Shown piece after piece: positions 63,302-64,000 of a DNA stretch of 64,000 nt; position 1 is the stretch's first letter, and the number at the start of each line of letters is the position of its first letter. Below the pieces are notes generated by a model. The model was given only the letters and a program-made list of their open reading frames with translations. It searched no databases and was not told the origin of the DNA. This DNA comes from JAJNBK01 sp035642715. GTDB lineage: Archaea; Thermoproteota; Nitrososphaeria; Nitrososphaerales; Nitrososphaeraceae. The stretch lies in NCBI GenBank assembly GCA_035642715.1, contig DASQRW010000093.1, positions 1 through 64,000 of the forward strand, read 5' to 3'. The translations under genes were made by a program, and so were the position numbers.

Positions 63302-64000
63302 ATTAGCAAAAATCAAAAATCTCTATACTTTGGATTGGGAATTAGAAGACGCAGATACCAGATATTATACACATGGATACCATCCATATTCAGCTAAATA
63401 TATCCCTCAGATTCCATATCGACTTGTATCAAAGTTTACTAAAAAGAATGAGCTTGTATTAGATAATTTTATGGGTAGCGGAACCACTTTAGTTGAATCA
63501 AAAGTTTTAGGCAGAAATGCAATAGGTATTGATGTTAATCCTCTTGCCTGTTTGATATCCAAGGTAAAAACTACAACTATACAGAAATCTACATTGGTAG
63601 AAATTTCAAAAATTTTAATTCTCTTGAAGGAAGATATTATTAACTTACGTGGCAATATTGTACCCTTCAATCATAGAGAGAAAAGGCCAACCATAGATAA
63701 CTCCATGAGTAAGACACTTCTTCTTCTTCATCCTAATATATCAAAATGGTATCATCAAAATGTCATTTATGAACTGTTAGCAATAAAGTCAAGAATTGAT
63801 ACTGTAGAGAATAAGGATGTAAAGGACTTTCTATTGGTATCACTCTCTTCTATTTTACGTAGTGTTTCTAATGCAACGAGTGGATTTGGAAATCTGATGA
63901 TAAACAAGCAAGCCCCTCCCAAAACTAGAATATATGAGAAATTTGTTCTTGCAGTTAGAGATATGCTGAAAAACATGTCAGAATTTAATAAAGCGGCAAC
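63267..64000 (+). CDS. Second DNA methyltransferase, 3' end outside window
   Basis: The frame opens with ATG at 63267 inside the previous gene and stays open to the window end (244 codons seen). Residues about 38-50, HGYHPYSAKYIPQ, and the SAM motif LDNFMGSGTT (about 67-76) followed by GRNAIGIDVNPLACLISK are typical of N4-cytosine DNA methylases, in which motif I precedes the catalytic motif; the S/N-P-P-Y motif should then lie right of 64000. The asparagine where D-P-F or D-P-x-x is usual is slightly unusual. Gene overlap points to co-translation with the first methylase. Confidence 0.85.
   Translation, partial: MKLKSENLSQTELAKIKNLYTLDWELEDADTRYYTHGYHPYSAKYIPQIPYRLVSKFTKKNELVLDNFMGSGTTLVESKVLGRNAIGIDVNPLACLISKVKTTTIQKSTLVEISKILILLKEDIINLRGNIVPFNHREKRPTIDNSMSKTLLLLHPNISKWYHQNVIYELLAIKSRIDTVENKDVKDFLLVSLSSILRSVSNATSGFGNLMINKQAPPKTRIYEKFVLAVRDMLKNMSEFNKAA

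Noticed and set aside
1..64000. CRISPR arrays, transposases, integrases or insertion sequences
   Set aside because: No regularly spaced direct repeats and no transposase or recombinase motifs were seen on either strand.

Overview
The window reads as archaeal chromosome from a soil-type Thaumarchaeota (Nitrososphaeria), most like the AT-rich, loosely packed genomes of the Nitrososphaerales / 'Ca. Nitrosocosmicus' kind. This placement is inference from gene content: transcription factor E, RtcB, a PDCD5-like protein, archaeal uS11, QueC/QueD for archaeosine, a TtuA/NcsA tRNA thiolase, aconitase X (mevalonate 5-phosphate dehydratase), GTP cyclohydrolase III next to a bacterial-type riboflavin synthase, a tRNA carrying three introns, and an archaeal-type SRP RNA. 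TATA-like boxes lie about 20-30 bases before several genes, many starts look leaderless, and several genes appear to use TTG or GTG. No amo or carbon-fixation genes fall in the window, so ammonia oxidation itself cannot be seen.

Layout. 1-6 kb: a truncated structured RNA, a lipid/DAG kinase, two VTT (DedA-type) membrane proteins and a queD-queC pair in which QueD carries an extra N-terminal domain. 6-22 kb: an accessory-looking stretch with two LEA-like stress proteins sharing an almost identical 3' half, PEP carboxykinase, a three-intron tRNA-Gln, several orphan ORFs, and a divergent pair of winged-helix genes separated by a large perfect palindrome; then HIT protein, purB, a stand-alone asparagine-synthase domain and DUF2795. 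22-34 kb: DUF2024, the AcnX subunits, a probable structured RNA, a zinc ribbon, a methyltransferase, a frameshifted GC-rich PQQ sugar dehydrogenase, a DEAD-box helicase and an FAD oxidoreductase. 34-42 kb: tRNA-Pro, small zinc proteins, SRP RNA, TtuA, an Lrp regulator and a zinc ABC importer whose ATPase gene looks internally deleted.

42-52 kb: tfe, then a six-gene riboflavin operon (ribE-ribB-ribH-arfA-amidohydrolase-arfC, minus strand), uS11, and rtcB overlapping a PDCD5-like gene. 52-64 kb: a secreted RTX-type protein, the pgm-thiL pair, tRNA-Thr and tRNA-Gly, a class III nucleotide cyclase, a second DUF2795, a secreted cupredoxin, a DHA2-type exporter, and two overlapping DNA methyltransferase genes, the second cut by the window edge.

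How they connect: RtcB joins tRNA exons of the kind seen in the intron-rich tRNA-Gln; QueD/QueC and TtuA modify tRNAs; AcnX feeds isoprenoid lipid synthesis; arfA-arfC-ribB-ribH-ribE make riboflavin, with the embedded amidohydrolase a good candidate for a pathway step with no settled archaeal enzyme. The points most worth a second look are that amidohydrolase, the ATPase relic, the QueD fusion, the symmetric divergent promoter, the unidentified RNAs and the methyltransferase pair at the right edge.
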